A DNA stretch of 64,000 bases from JAJFUV01 sp964561215 (GTDB lineage: Bacteria; Acidobacteriota; Terriglobia; Bryobacterales; Bryobacteraceae): contig CAZLOS010000003.1 of assembly GCA_964561215.1 (NCBI GenBank), positions 67,637 to 131,636 on the forward strand. Direction: 5' to 3'. The position numbers and the translations under genes are program-made. Position 1 is the first letter of the stretch, and the number at the start of each line of letters is the position of its first letter. A model generated the notes under the pieces. The model saw only the letters and a program-made list of their open reading frames with translations. It was not told where the DNA came from and did not search any database. This document shows positions 34,219 to 43,449 of this stretch, in pieces.

Positions 34219-34968
34219 TTAGAAGTTGACGATGGAGGCGAAGGAGTCGGGCTTCAGGCTTGCGCCGCCCACCAGGGCTCCGTCGATGTCAGGCTGCGCC
34301 ATCAAGCTCTTCACGTTTTCCGGTTTCACGCTGCCGCCGTAAAGGATGCGCACGGCGTCGGCCGCGGCGGCGCCGAACTTCGCTTTGGCCTGCGCTCGGA
34401 TGCACTTGTGCGCGTCGGCGGCGATCTCCGGCGTGGCCGTCTTGCCTGTGCCGATGGCCCAAACGGGCTCGTAAGCGATGACGATGCGGGCGAACTGTTC
34501 CGGCGTGAGGCCGGCGATGCCGCCCTGGAACTGTCCGGTGAGCACGTCCGCGGTTTTGCCGGATTCACGGTCGGCCAGCATTTCGCCCACGCAGATGATG
34601 GGCTTTAGGCCGGTCTCCAGGGCCGCGACGGTCTTCTGCAGCACGGTCTCGTCGGTTTCACCGAAAAACTGGCGGCGTTCGCTGTGGCCGATAATGACCC
34701 ACTGTGCTCCAACCGCGGCGATCATGGGCGCGGAGACCTCGCCCGTGAATGCGCCTTCGTTCTTCCAGTACACGTCCTGGGCGCCGATGCCGATGTTCGT
34801 GCCCTTGGTGGCCGCGACGGCGGCGGCAATGTTCACGAACGTGGGGGCGATCACAACTTCGCAATGCGAAGCACCCGCCACCAGCGGGTTGAACTTCTCG
34901 AAGAAGGCGGTGGTTTCACTGGCATTCTTGTACATCTTCCAGTTGCCCGCCATGATAGGTTTTCTCAT
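34219..34968 (-). CDS. tpiA: Triosephosphate isomerase
   Basis: 249 residues, the standard length. Catalytic motifs are complete: AGNWKMYK (Lys), IGHSERRQFFGE (His95-type) and AYEPVWAIGTGKTATPE (Glu165-type and the flexible loop), then ILYGGSVKPENV and DGALVGGASL for phosphate binding. It interconverts dihydroxyacetone phosphate and glyceraldehyde-3-phosphate in glycolysis. The start overlaps the deoB stop by four bases (34965-34968), so it is coupled to the phosphopentomutase gene. The more common pgk neighbour is absent. Confidence 0.97.
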   Translation of the reverse strand: MRKPIMAGNWKMYKNASETTAFFEKFNPLVAGASHCEVVIAPTFVNIAAAVAATKGTNIGIGAQDVYWKNEGAFTGEVSAPMIAAVGAQWVIIGHSERRQFFGETDETVLQKTVAALETGLKPIICVGEMLADRESGKTADVLTGQFQGGIAGLTPEQFARIVIAYEPVWAIGTGKTATPEIAADAHKCIRAQAKAKFGAAAADAVRILYGGSVKPENVKSLMAQPDIDGALVGGASLKPDSFASIVNF

Positions 34969-36131
34969 ACGATTAGGCTTAGAAAGCTCTCTCCTTTTTC
35001 AATTTGAACCCGGAAATTCCAAGCCACAGTCTGACCCATGTCGGCCAGAGTGCCTCGTGTGCCGAGGTTCACCCCGCTCCGCGCGGCCTTGCCATAAGCA
35101 AGCAGCGGCACGTACTCGCGGCTGTGGTCGGTGGACGGCGTGGTGGGATCACAACCGTGATCCGCGGTGAGGATCAGCAGGTCGTCCGGCGCGAGCCGGT
35201 CCAGCAACGCCGGAAGCCACCGGTCGACCGCCTCCAGGGCCTTGGCATACCCTTCGGCGTCGTTCCGGTGGCCGTACAGCATGTCGAAATCGACGAAGTT
35301 GGCGAAGATCAGCCCGCCTACATGACTCGCGGCGGCATCCAGGACCTTCGCCATGCCTTCGGCATTCGACTTGGTCTTCTCGGCGCGGCTGATGCCTCGG
35401 CCGAGGTAAATGTCGTAGATCTTTCCGATGCTCACGACCGGCACGCGGGCCCCGGCCAGCTTGTCGAGCAGCATGCCGGCGGGCGGCGGGACGGCGTAGT
35501 CATGCCGGTTCGCGGTACGCGTGAAAGCACCGGGTGCGCCAACGAACGGCCGCGCGATGACGCGGCCCACTTCGTGCGGCCCGCGCAGGATCCCGCGCGC
35601 GATCTCGCACATGCGATACAACTCCGGCACCGGGATCACCTCTTCGTGCGCGGCGATCTGGAAGACACTGTCGGCGGACGTGTAAATAATCGGACAGCCC
35701 GTGCGCATGTGCTCTTCGCCGAGTTCCCGGATGATCTCGGTCCCGGAGGCCGGAATGTTGCCCAGGGTCTTGCGCCCGATCTGCCGCTCGAACTCATCCA
35801 TCACTTCGGGCGGGAATCCGTGAGGGTAGAGCGGAAACGGCTTCGCGAGATGAATGCCCACCATTTCCCAATGGCCGGTGGTGGTGTCCTTGCCGGGAGA
35901 CGTCGTGGCACAGCGGCCATAGCAGCCGAGCGGCGCCGGATCGGGCGCCAGTCCCTCAAGGGACCGGATGTTGGCCAATCCCAGCCGGCAAAGGTTCGGC
36001 AGATCGAGCGGGCGCAGACGCGCGAGGTTGCCCAGCGTGTCGCTGCCCACGTCGCCGTAATCGGCGGCGTCGGGCATCTCGCCAATGCCCACGCTGTCCA
36101 GTACGATCCAGATGATTCTGCGGAATGCCAC
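34965..36131 (-). CDS. deoB: Phosphopentomutase
   Basis: 388 residues. An alkaline-phosphatase-superfamily enzyme with the DeoB pattern: VLDSVGIGEMPDAADYGD, SDTLGN, ATTSPGKDTTTGHWEM (Thr phospho-acceptor region), NFVDFDMLYGHRND and TADHGCDPTTPSTDHSRE with metal-binding Asp/His. It interconverts ribose-1-phosphate and ribose-5-phosphate (and the deoxy forms) in nucleoside salvage, feeding glyceraldehyde-3-phosphate toward glycolysis, which fits its coupling to tpiA. Its start region is divergent from and slightly overlaps the upstream extension of the GH106-like frame. Confidence 0.96.
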   Translation of the reverse strand: MAFRRIIWIVLDSVGIGEMPDAADYGDVGSDTLGNLARLRPLDLPNLCRLGLANIRSLEGLAPDPAPLGCYGRCATTSPGKDTTTGHWEMVGIHLAKPFPLYPHGFPPEVMDEFERQIGRKTLGNIPASGTEIIRELGEEHMRTGCPIIYTSADSVFQIAAHEEVIPVPELYRMCEIARGILRGPHEVGRVIARPFVGAPGAFTRTANRHDYAVPPPAGMLLDKLAGARVPVVSIGKIYDIYLGRGISRAEKTKSNAEGMAKVLDAAASHVGGLIFANFVDFDMLYGHRNDAEGYAKALEAVDRWLPALLDRLAPDDLLILTADHGCDPTTPSTDHSREYVPLLAYGKAARSGVNLGTRGTLADMGQTVAWNFRVQIEKGESFLSLIV

Positions 36132-36169
36132 TTATCTTTAGGATACCCTTGAAAAGAGCGTACATCGAG

Positions 36170-39070
36170 ATGCGGTTCGTCTATCTTTTTGTCCTTGCCG
36201 CCTTTTCCGTGCAGGCGGCCGGCCTGGAACAGTTGCGCCGCGATTTCGCCAATCCCCCCGTGGACGCTCGCCCCCACACGCGCTGGTGGTGGATGGGCAA
36301 CTCGCTTCGCGACCAGGATATCGATTTTCAACTGGCCCAGATGCAGGAGGCGGGCATCGGCGGCGTCGAGCAGATCTCGATGGAAGCTGTCTACGAACGC
36401 GGAAACGTCGAGTTCCTCTCCGGCGAGTACTTCGCGCGGCTCAAGCACGCCATCGCCGAGACCAAGCGGCACGGCATGGAGTTCTCGCTGAACTTCGGGG
36501 GGCCCGGCTGGATCTGGGGCGGCGACTGGGTGCCGAAGGCCGACCGCAATAAGAACATGGTGGCCAGCATGATCGAACTGCGCGGCCCGCGTGCGTTCAG
36601 CGGCGAGTTGCCGCTTGAAGTGGTGCAGAACCCGCGCAACCTCACCCAAAGCCTTGGCCATATCCGGCCCGAGGATCGAGTACTGGCCGTGGTGGCCGGG
36701 CAGACGGAGGATTTACGCCTCCGTGAAGCGACGCTCGTCGACCTGACGCCGCGAGTGCGGGGCCGCCGCCTCGAGTGGCAGGTGCCGGCCGGCCGCTGGC
36801 GGCTCATGGTCTTCTGGCAGGTGCTGAACGGCGGTGGATCGGTGGACCACTTGAGCAAGGGCGCTATGGAGCGCTATTGCGATTACGTCGGGCGGAAGTT
36901 TGAAGCTGCCATCGGCGACGAACTCGGCAAGACCGTTGAGAGCGTATTCATGGACAGCTTCGAAGTGCCGGTGTTCCGCAACGGCCTCTACTGGAGCGAG
37001 GGCTTCCTCGATGGATTCCGCAAACACAAGGGCTACGACCTCACACGCTACCTGCCCGCCCTGTGGTGGGACATCGACGAGTTGTCACCCAAGATCCGCT
37101 ACGACGTAAACGAGTTCCTGCACGAGATGGGGATCGAAGCGTTCTTCAAGACCTTCATCGGCTGGGCGGAGCGCCACGGCGTGAAGGCGCGCATACAGCC
37201 GTATGGTTTCGTGACGGACATCCTGCAAGGCGCGGGCATGGCGCACATCCCCGAAATGGAGATCACCCCGGGCGAAAAGGACGCGGTGCCCTGGTTCGAC
37301 ACCCGCATCGGCCCGCGCGCATACACGGCGAGCGGCGCGCATCTTTACGGCCGCAACATCGTGAGCGTGGAAGCCTACACCTATCTGCACTGGCAGCAGG
37401 CGCGCGACACCATGGAAGAGTTGAAGATTGCCTCGGACGGCTTCCTGCGAGCCGGCGCCAACAAGTTCTACAACCACGGCTACACGGGCACCCCCGAGCG
37501 GGAGTTTGCCCCGCCGCGCCGGTTCGGCGCCGAGATGCTGATCAGCCACGTCAACATCTGGTGGCCTTACTACCGGCGCTTGAGCGATTACGTGGCGCGC
37601 GCTTCGGTCATGATGCGATACGGCCGGCCCGTCGCGGATATCGCCGTCTACTCGCCCCTGGCAAACCAGTGGACCCTCGATGTGCTGAACGCCCGCCGCT
37701 GGACGCGCGATTTCGATTGGAGCGACCTGAGCAAGCTGATCTGGTCCAACGGCTACGATTTCGATCTCATCAACGATGACGTGCTCCAGCGCCACGCCCG
37801 CTTCGACGGCGGCACGATCCGCGTGCGCGATCTCGGCTACCGCGTCCTCGTGCTGCCGAACATACACGCGATGCCGCTCGAAAGCTTGCGAAGGGTCGAG
37901 GATTACGTGAAAAGCGGTGGCGTGGTGATCGCGCTCGAGCAAAAGCCGCAGGCCTCCACGGGGCTCGCCGATCATGCCGACAAAGACGCACAGTTTCGCA
38001 CCATCTCGGACGCTCTGTTCCGCGACAAGCGCTACGGCGCCGGTTGCACCTACTTCCTTCAGAAGGTGATGGAACGCCGCGACGTGCTGGACTGGAAGTC
38101 GAGCGTTTTCGATCCTTTCGTCAACGCCCTGCGCGAGCACGTCGCGCCCGACCTCTCAATCGACTTCGTCCGCGATGCCCTGCGCGAGAACAACAGTCTC
38201 ATGTTCGCGCACCGCACCGCGCCGGACGCCGACATTTACTTCGTCGCCAACTTTCAGGACCGGCCTGTCGACACGCGCGTGGCTTTCCGCGTCGCGGGCA
38301 AGGCGCCGCACATCTGGAATGCCATGGACGGCGAGGTGCGCGCGGCAGTGGAGTACGACACGGCAGGGAACCTCACCACGATGCCGCTTCGCCTGCCGCC
38401 GTTCGGATCGGCCATCGTAGTCTTCAACGGCGTGCCGAACGCAGACCACGTGCGCCACAGCGATTTCCGGGAGATGCTCTCCCCGAAGGAGGCGCTCGCG
38501 GACGGCAACGGGAGTCACATCTGTGACGGGCGCGTAATCCGGGTGGAAGGCATCCCGGCACCGTACACCATCGCGGGCGAGTGGAGGCTCACGCTCAGCG
38601 ACTTGAAGAAACAGGTTCGAAGCCTGGAATCCTGGACCGAGGATCCCGCCACCAAGCATTTCAGCGGCACGGGGACCTACGAGATCTCGTTCGATCTGCC
38701 GGCGGCCTACATCGCCCCGGATCTGCGGTTGGATCTGAGCCTGGGCGATCTGGGCAATATCGCTGAAATCGAATTGAACGGCAAACCGGCCGGCGTGGTG
38801 TGGATGCGCGGGCAAACACCGGACGTCACCGGCCTGCTCAAGGCCGGCGAGAACCAGATGCGCGTGAAAGTCACGAACACGCTGATCAACCGCGCCTCGG
38901 CCTGGAAGACAGCGCCGCCCCTGCCGCCGGATCTTGCCGCCATTTACGGCCGGGGCTTGCACGACGGCACCGGCGGCATGCGCGAACTCTACAACTTCTC
39001 GCCGCTGCCCCGCTCCGGTCTGTTGGGGCCGGTCACCATCACGCCGCTCAAGAAGGTGTGGTTGCGATAA
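36170..39070 (+). CDS. GH106-like secreted alpha-L-rhamnosidase candidate
   Basis: 966 residues from ATG 36170; a frame extension to 36125 overlaps deoB and was rejected because the ATG begins a signal peptide (MRFVYLFVLAAFSVQA). The mature N-terminus shows the GH106 opening, PPVDARPHTRWWWMGN, then QEAGIGGVEQISMEAVYERG and FSLNFGGPGWIWGGDW; the middle has a barrel with SVFMDSFEVPVFRNG, and the C-terminus a galactose-binding-like beta domain (DLSLGDLGNIAEIELNGKPA). GH106 enzymes remove rhamnose from rhamnogalacturonan, which matches the pectin theme of the window. It stands alone: deoB is divergent and czcA convergent (16-base gap). Specificity is inferred from the family. Confidence 0.8.
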   Translation: MRFVYLFVLAAFSVQAAGLEQLRRDFANPPVDARPHTRWWWMGNSLRDQDIDFQLAQMQEAGIGGVEQISMEAVYERGNVEFLSGEYFARLKHAIAETKRHGMEFSLNFGGPGWIWGGDWVPKADRNKNMVASMIELRGPRAFSGELPLEVVQNPRNLTQSLGHIRPEDRVLAVVAGQTEDLRLREATLVDLTPRVRGRRLEWQVPAGRWRLMVFWQVLNGGGSVDHLSKGAMERYCDYVGRKFEAAIGDELGKTVESVFMDSFEVPVFRNGLYWSEGFLDGFRKHKGYDLTRYLPALWWDIDELSPKIRYDVNEFLHEMGIEAFFKTFIGWAERHGVKARIQPYGFVTDILQGAGMAHIPEMEITPGEKDAVPWFDTRIGPRAYTASGAHLYGRNIVSVEAYTYLHWQQARDTMEELKIASDGFLRAGANKFYNHGYTGTPEREFAPPRRFGAEMLISHVNIWWPYYRRLSDYVARASVMMRYGRPVADIAVYSPLANQWTLDVLNARRWTRDFDWSDLSKLIWSNGYDFDLINDDVLQRHARFDGGTIRVRDLGYRVLVLPNIHAMPLESLRRVEDYVKSGGVVIALEQKPQASTGLADHADKDAQFRTISDALFRDKRYGAGCTYFLQKVMERRDVLDWKSSVFDPFVNALREHVAPDLSIDFVRDALRENNSLMFAHRTAPDADIYFVANFQDRPVDTRVAFRVAGKAPHIWNAMDGEVRAAVEYDTAGNLTTMPLRLPPFGSAIVVFNGVPNADHVRHSDFREMLSPKEALADGNGSHICDGRVIRVEGIPAPYTIAGEWRLTLSDLKKQVRSLESWTEDPATKHFSGTGTYEISFDLPAAYIAPDLRLDLSLGDLGNIAEIELNGKPAGVVWMRGQTPDVTGLLKAGENQMRVKVTNTLINRASAWKTAPPLPPDLAAIYGRGLHDGTGGMRELYNFSPLPRSGLLGPVTITPLKKVWLR

Positions 39071-39086
39071 AAGAGCGCCTTAGGCG

Positions 39087-42000
39087 TTATCCTTCACGTC
39101 CCTTCGTCCGCGGTTTCCGTTCGAGCAGGCACACCGCGGGCAGAACCAGCAGGGTCAGTACTGTCGACGTCACGATGCCACCGATGATGACCGTGGCCAG
39201 GGGCCTCTGCACCTCGGCTCCCGGGCTGGTGGAAAGCGCCATAGGTAGGAACCCAAGGCTCGCCACCGCGGCGGTCATCAACACCGGCCGCAGGCGTGAC
39301 AGGGCGCCTTCGCGCACGGCGTCCGCCCACGCCAGCCCCTGCCTGTGCTTTTGATCGATGAAGGCCATCATCACGACGCCGTTCAACACCGCCACGCCTG
39401 AAACGGCGATAAAGCCCACGCCAGCGCTCATCGAAAATGTCATGCCGCGCACCAGCAGCGCCAGCACCCCACCGGTAACCGCGAAGGGGATTCCCGTGAA
39501 CACCAGCGCCGCCTCCTTCACCGAATGGAACGTCACGAACAGAAGCAGGAAGATCAGCAGGAACGTCGCGGGCACGATGAGCATCATACGGGCGCGGCCC
39601 GCGTCGAGGTGCTCCCACATGCCGCCCCATTCCATCAGATAGCCCGGCTTGAGCTTGACGGCCGATTCCACGCGCTTGCGGGCTTCGGCGACGAAGCTGC
39701 CGACGTCGCGGCCCCGCACATTCACCTCCACGGAAATGCGCCGCTGCCCGTTTTCGCGGCTTACTTCCACCGGGCCTTCTTCCGAACGAATATCGGCCAA
39801 CTGACCCAGCGGTATGTTTTGCCCGGCCGGTGTATGGACCAGCAGGTTCGAGAAATCTCCAGCGTTCCGGCACGTTTCCGGATCCAGCCTGACGACCAAT
39901 CCGAAGCGGCTGAATCCTTCCAACACCCGCCCGGCTTCCTGGCCCGCGATCGCGGTTTGAATCAAGTCCTGCACATCCGAAACATTCACGCCGTAACGCG
40001 CGATGGCTTCGCGGTTGGCCTTGATGCTCAAAACCGGTTGCCCGCTCAGTTGCTGCACTTTCACATCGGCGGCCCCGCGCACGCCAGCCACGGCTCGGCC
40101 TGCCCGCTCGGCCTGCATGCGCAATTCGTTGAGGTTCTCGCCGAAAATCTTCACCACGACGTCCGAGCGTGAACCGGTGCCCTCGGTCAACTCCATCATG
40201 CGGAACTCGATCGGCTGCGAAAACGTGTACGCCATGGTGGGCAGCCCTCGGAGCTTGTCCTCCATCTTCCCGATCAGTTCTTCCCGCGAGTGCGCCGTTT
40301 GCCATTGCTCGCGCGGCTTCAACATGACGTAAGTGTCGCTGGCGCTGATCCCCATCGGATCTGTGGCGATTTCCGGACGCCCGATCCGGGTCACAGTGGT
40401 CGAGACCTCCGGGAACTCCTGGATGGCCTGCTCGAGCGAATTCGTCATCCGGATGGCTTCTGGCAGCGACACCCCTGGCAGACGCAGCGCGCTGATGGCG
40501 AGGGCGCCCTCCTCCAACTTGGGCAGGAACTCGGAGCCCAGCAACGGGATCAGGACCGCGCAAGCCAGGACGAACAGTGCCGACGTGAGGGCCACGATCC
40601 TCCGGCACTTCAGCGTGTACTCAAGAAACGGTGCGTACGTTCGCCTCACCATACGCGCAAGCGGGCTGTCAACTCCCTGCGCCGGGCCGATTCCTTGCGC
40701 ATCGCCTGCCTTCGGCTTGCCCTCTTTCAGGAAGAGCGCGCACAGCGCGGGAATCAGGGTCAAGCTGAGGACCAGTGCGCCCGCCAGCGCCAGGATCACG
40801 GTCAGCCCCATGGGACGGAACATCTTGCCTTCCATCCCCACCAGACTGACCACGGGCAGATAGGCGGCGATGATCAGGATCTCGCCGAACTGGCTTGGCC
40901 GGCGGACTTCGACGCTCGCCGCAAGAATGGTCTCGCGCCGTTCCTCGCCCGTGAGCGTGCGTCCCAGCCGTCCGCGCGCCTCCGCCAGCCGGCGCACGCA
41001 GTTCTCGACAATGATGACCGCCGCATCCACGATCAAGCCGAAGTCGATGGCGCCGAGGCTCATCAGGTTCGCCGAGATGCCGAAGTAGCGCATGCCGATG
41101 ATGGCCACCAGCATGGAGAGCGGGATCGCACTCGACACGATCAACCCGGCACGAATTTGCAGCAGCGATAGGAACAGCACGGCGATCACGATCAACCCGC
41201 CTTCCAGCAGATTCGTGGTAGCTGTGCGAATCGTACGGTCCACCAGGTCGCGGCGGTCGTAGTACACGTCGGTGTGAACTCCGGGCGGCAGCCCCTTGTT
41301 GAGAGCGTTGAGCCGCTCCACCACGCGCTCGGAAACCTGGCGGCTGTTCTCGCCCTTGAGCATCATGACCACGCCCAGCACGGTTTCCCCCTTGCCGTCG
41401 CGCGTCGCCGTGCCCTGGCGTATTTGAGAGCCCAGGATCACGTTCGCCACGGATTTCACGTACACGGGCGTCCCTCCGCTCGCCGCGACGACGATGTTCT
41501 CGATGTCGCGCGGCGATTCGATCAAACCGACGCCACGGATAAGCTGCTGCTCGCCGGCCTTCTCCAGATATGCACCGCCCACGTTGAGGTTATTGTTTTT
41601 GAGAGCGGCGGTCACCTGCGAGAGCGACAACCCGTAGCTCACCAGCTTAGCCGGGTCCACCTGGACGACATACTGCTTTTCCAGTCCGCCGTAACTGTTC
41701 ACCTCCACGACACCCGGCACAGTGCGCAGGCCCGGTTTCACGAACCAGTCCAGCAACGTGCGCAGTTCCATTTGGGAATAGCTTCGCGGAGCCCCCGCAT
41801 CAACGCGCAAGGTGAACTGGACGATTTCCCCGATGCCCGTGCTGATCGGCGCCAGTTCGGGCGTCACACCTTCGGGCAATTGCTGCTGGGCTTCGAGCAG
41901 GCGTTCCAACGTCAACTGCCTGGCGCGCAGGATGTCCACATCGTCGTCGAAAGTCACGGTGACCTGGGAAAGGCCGAACTGCGAAACCGAGCGCACGTCC

Positions 42001-42239
42001 TGCTTTCGCGGCAGATTCGACATGGCCACCTCCACCGGGAAAGTGACGTACTGCTCCATTTCGAGCGGCGTGAAGGAGGGCACCTTCGTGTTGATTTGAA
42101 CCTGATTGGTGGTGACGTCGGGAACGGCATCGATGGGCAGGTCGAGGGCCGCCCAGACACCCACGGACACAAGGATGAGAGCAAGGGCAACCACCACGTG
42201 GCGCTGGTGGATGCTCCAAGCCAGGATGCGGTCAATCAT
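39087..42239 (-). CDS. czcA: Heavy-metal efflux RND pump, CzcA/CusA family
   Basis: 1050 residues, standard length, with twelve helices and two large periplasmic loops. The HME-RND marks are visible: LDLPIDAVPDVTTNQVQINT near the N-terminus and GAIDFGLIVDAAVIIVEN in helix 4, with the proton-relay Asp. It exchanges protons for divalent cations (Co/Zn/Cd) or monovalent ones (Cu/Ag) as part of a tripartite efflux system. It overlaps czcB by 8 bases and ends the operon; the GH106-like gene converges on it. The metal cannot be told from sequence alone; the DxxxD-type helix-4 motif favours divalent cations. Confidence 0.93.
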   Translation of the reverse strand: MIDRILAWSIHQRHVVVALALILVSVGVWAALDLPIDAVPDVTTNQVQINTKVPSFTPLEMEQYVTFPVEVAMSNLPRKQDVRSVSQFGLSQVTVTFDDDVDILRARQLTLERLLEAQQQLPEGVTPELAPISTGIGEIVQFTLRVDAGAPRSYSQMELRTLLDWFVKPGLRTVPGVVEVNSYGGLEKQYVVQVDPAKLVSYGLSLSQVTAALKNNNLNVGGAYLEKAGEQQLIRGVGLIESPRDIENIVVAASGGTPVYVKSVANVILGSQIRQGTATRDGKGETVLGVVMMLKGENSRQVSERVVERLNALNKGLPPGVHTDVYYDRRDLVDRTIRTATTNLLEGGLIVIAVLFLSLLQIRAGLIVSSAIPLSMLVAIIGMRYFGISANLMSLGAIDFGLIVDAAVIIVENCVRRLAEARGRLGRTLTGEERRETILAASVEVRRPSQFGEILIIAAYLPVVSLVGMEGKMFRPMGLTVILALAGALVLSLTLIPALCALFLKEGKPKAGDAQGIGPAQGVDSPLARMVRRTYAPFLEYTLKCRRIVALTSALFVLACAVLIPLLGSEFLPKLEEGALAISALRLPGVSLPEAIRMTNSLEQAIQEFPEVSTTVTRIGRPEIATDPMGISASDTYVMLKPREQWQTAHSREELIGKMEDKLRGLPTMAYTFSQPIEFRMMELTEGTGSRSDVVVKIFGENLNELRMQAERAGRAVAGVRGAADVKVQQLSGQPVLSIKANREAIARYGVNVSDVQDLIQTAIAGQEAGRVLEGFSRFGLVVRLDPETCRNAGDFSNLLVHTPAGQNIPLGQLADIRSEEGPVEVSRENGQRRISVEVNVRGRDVGSFVAEARKRVESAVKLKPGYLMEWGGMWEHLDAGRARMMLIVPATFLLIFLLLFVTFHSVKEAALVFTGIPFAVTGGVLALLVRGMTFSMSAGVGFIAVSGVAVLNGVVMMAFIDQKHRQGLAWADAVREGALSRLRPVLMTAAVASLGFLPMALSTSPGAEVQRPLATVIIGGIVTSTVLTLLVLPAVCLLERKPRTKGREG

Positions 42240-43449
42240 GGCTATGCTCCGGTTGCAGTTCGTGCGCCAGGAACGCGGATTTCAGTTGGAACGCGCCTTC
42301 CACCACCACCGGCTCCCCTTCCTGCAGCCCCGCCGTGATCTCCAGGCGGTCGCCTTCGCCGAGGGTTTGCACCTCGCGCGCTTCGAAGTGGAGTTCGCCG
42401 TGGCGCACGAAAACCACCTGCCGGCGATTCACGGTCTGCACCGCATCAGCGGGAACCGTGAGCGCCGCGTGCAGGTCTTCCGTGGGAATGATCATGGTGG
42501 CGAACATCTCCAGCAGCAGTTTGCCGCCCGGATTGTCCACTTCCGAACGCACGCCGGCCGTACGCGTTCGCGGGTCCAGCAGATCCTTGATGGCGGCGAT
42601 GCGGCCCCTGAAGATCTCCTTCGGATACGCCTCCACGCTGATTTCCACGGCTTGTCCGCGCCGGATCTTGCCCAGGTCCTTTTCGTAGACCTGACCCTCG
42701 AGGTTGACGCGCGACAGGTCGGCCACGGAGAACAGGACACTGTTCGGATCGGCCGCATCGCCCGGCGCGGCTTCGATCTTGATCACCACACCGCTGAACG
42801 GGGCGCGCACGGCCGAGAGCGAAACGTCCCCGGAACCCGCAAAGCCGAACCGGCGCATGCGCACCCGCAGCCCTTCGATGGTGCTTTCCTGTGCGCGGAT
42901 CAACTCCGCCATCCCCCGGGCCTCAGCCTCCGCCCCCTCGGCGTCCTTGGCCGGCGCCGCACCGATGGACACCAAACTACGGGTACGTTCGGCCTGCCGC
43001 GTGGCGTTGGCGTGCTGGATCTTCAGGCGCTGCAGTTCGGCTCTCGCGACATTGATCTGGCTGGCGACCTCGCCCGCTTCAATATTGTCAAAGTGCGCCA
43101 GCGCTTGGTTTCTCTCGACGCGGTCTCCCACCTTGACGAGAACATCCTGCACGCGCCCGCGTGCCAGCGGGCGCAGATGCGCGATCCGGCTGTCGATCGG
43201 CTGCACGCTACCCGTAACACGCAGCATCACCTTTACGGGCGTAGACCGGAGCGGTTCTGCTCTTACGCCCGCGCGCTTCTGCGCTTCCGGGCTGAATTCG
43301 AATACGTTGGCCGGTTCGATGTGCTTCGCGGGGTGCGCCTCGCTCGCGGCGGCGCGCTCGTGTTCGCCGCCGGTCTCGCCTGAAACGCTCACGTGCTTGC
43401 CGCAGCCCGCGAGCACGGACAAACACAATGCGAAAATGAGTGCTCTCAT
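42232..43449 (-). CDS. czcB: Periplasmic membrane-fusion lipoprotein of a CzcCBA efflux system
   Basis: 405 residues from ATG 43449, overlapping czcC by four bases. The leader ends in the lipobox LAGC, so the protein is a lipoprotein. A His/Glu-rich N-terminal stretch (SGETGGEHERAAASEAH) may bind metal. The HlyD-type parts are in order: barrel-sandwich half (VTGSVQPIDSRIAHLRPLA, GRVQDVLVKVGDRVERNQ), alpha-helical hairpin (INVARAELQRLKIQHANATR) and beta-barrel (APFSGVVIKIEAAPGDAADP). It links CzcA in the inner membrane with the CzcC channel. Coupled to both neighbours by overlapping reading frames. Confidence 0.92.
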   Translation of the reverse strand: MRALIFALCLSVLAGCGKHVSVSGETGGEHERAAASEAHPAKHIEPANVFEFSPEAQKRAGVRAEPLRSTPVKVMLRVTGSVQPIDSRIAHLRPLARGRVQDVLVKVGDRVERNQALAHFDNIEAGEVASQINVARAELQRLKIQHANATRQAERTRSLVSIGAAPAKDAEGAEAEARGMAELIRAQESTIEGLRVRMRRFGFAGSGDVSLSAVRAPFSGVVIKIEAAPGDAADPNSVLFSVADLSRVNLEGQVYEKDLGKIRRGQAVEISVEAYPKEIFRGRIAAIKDLLDPRTRTAGVRSEVDNPGGKLLLEMFATMIIPTEDLHAALTVPADAVQTVNRRQVVFVRHGELHFEAREVQTLGEGDRLEITAGLQEGEPVVVEGAFQLKSAFLAHELQPEHSHD

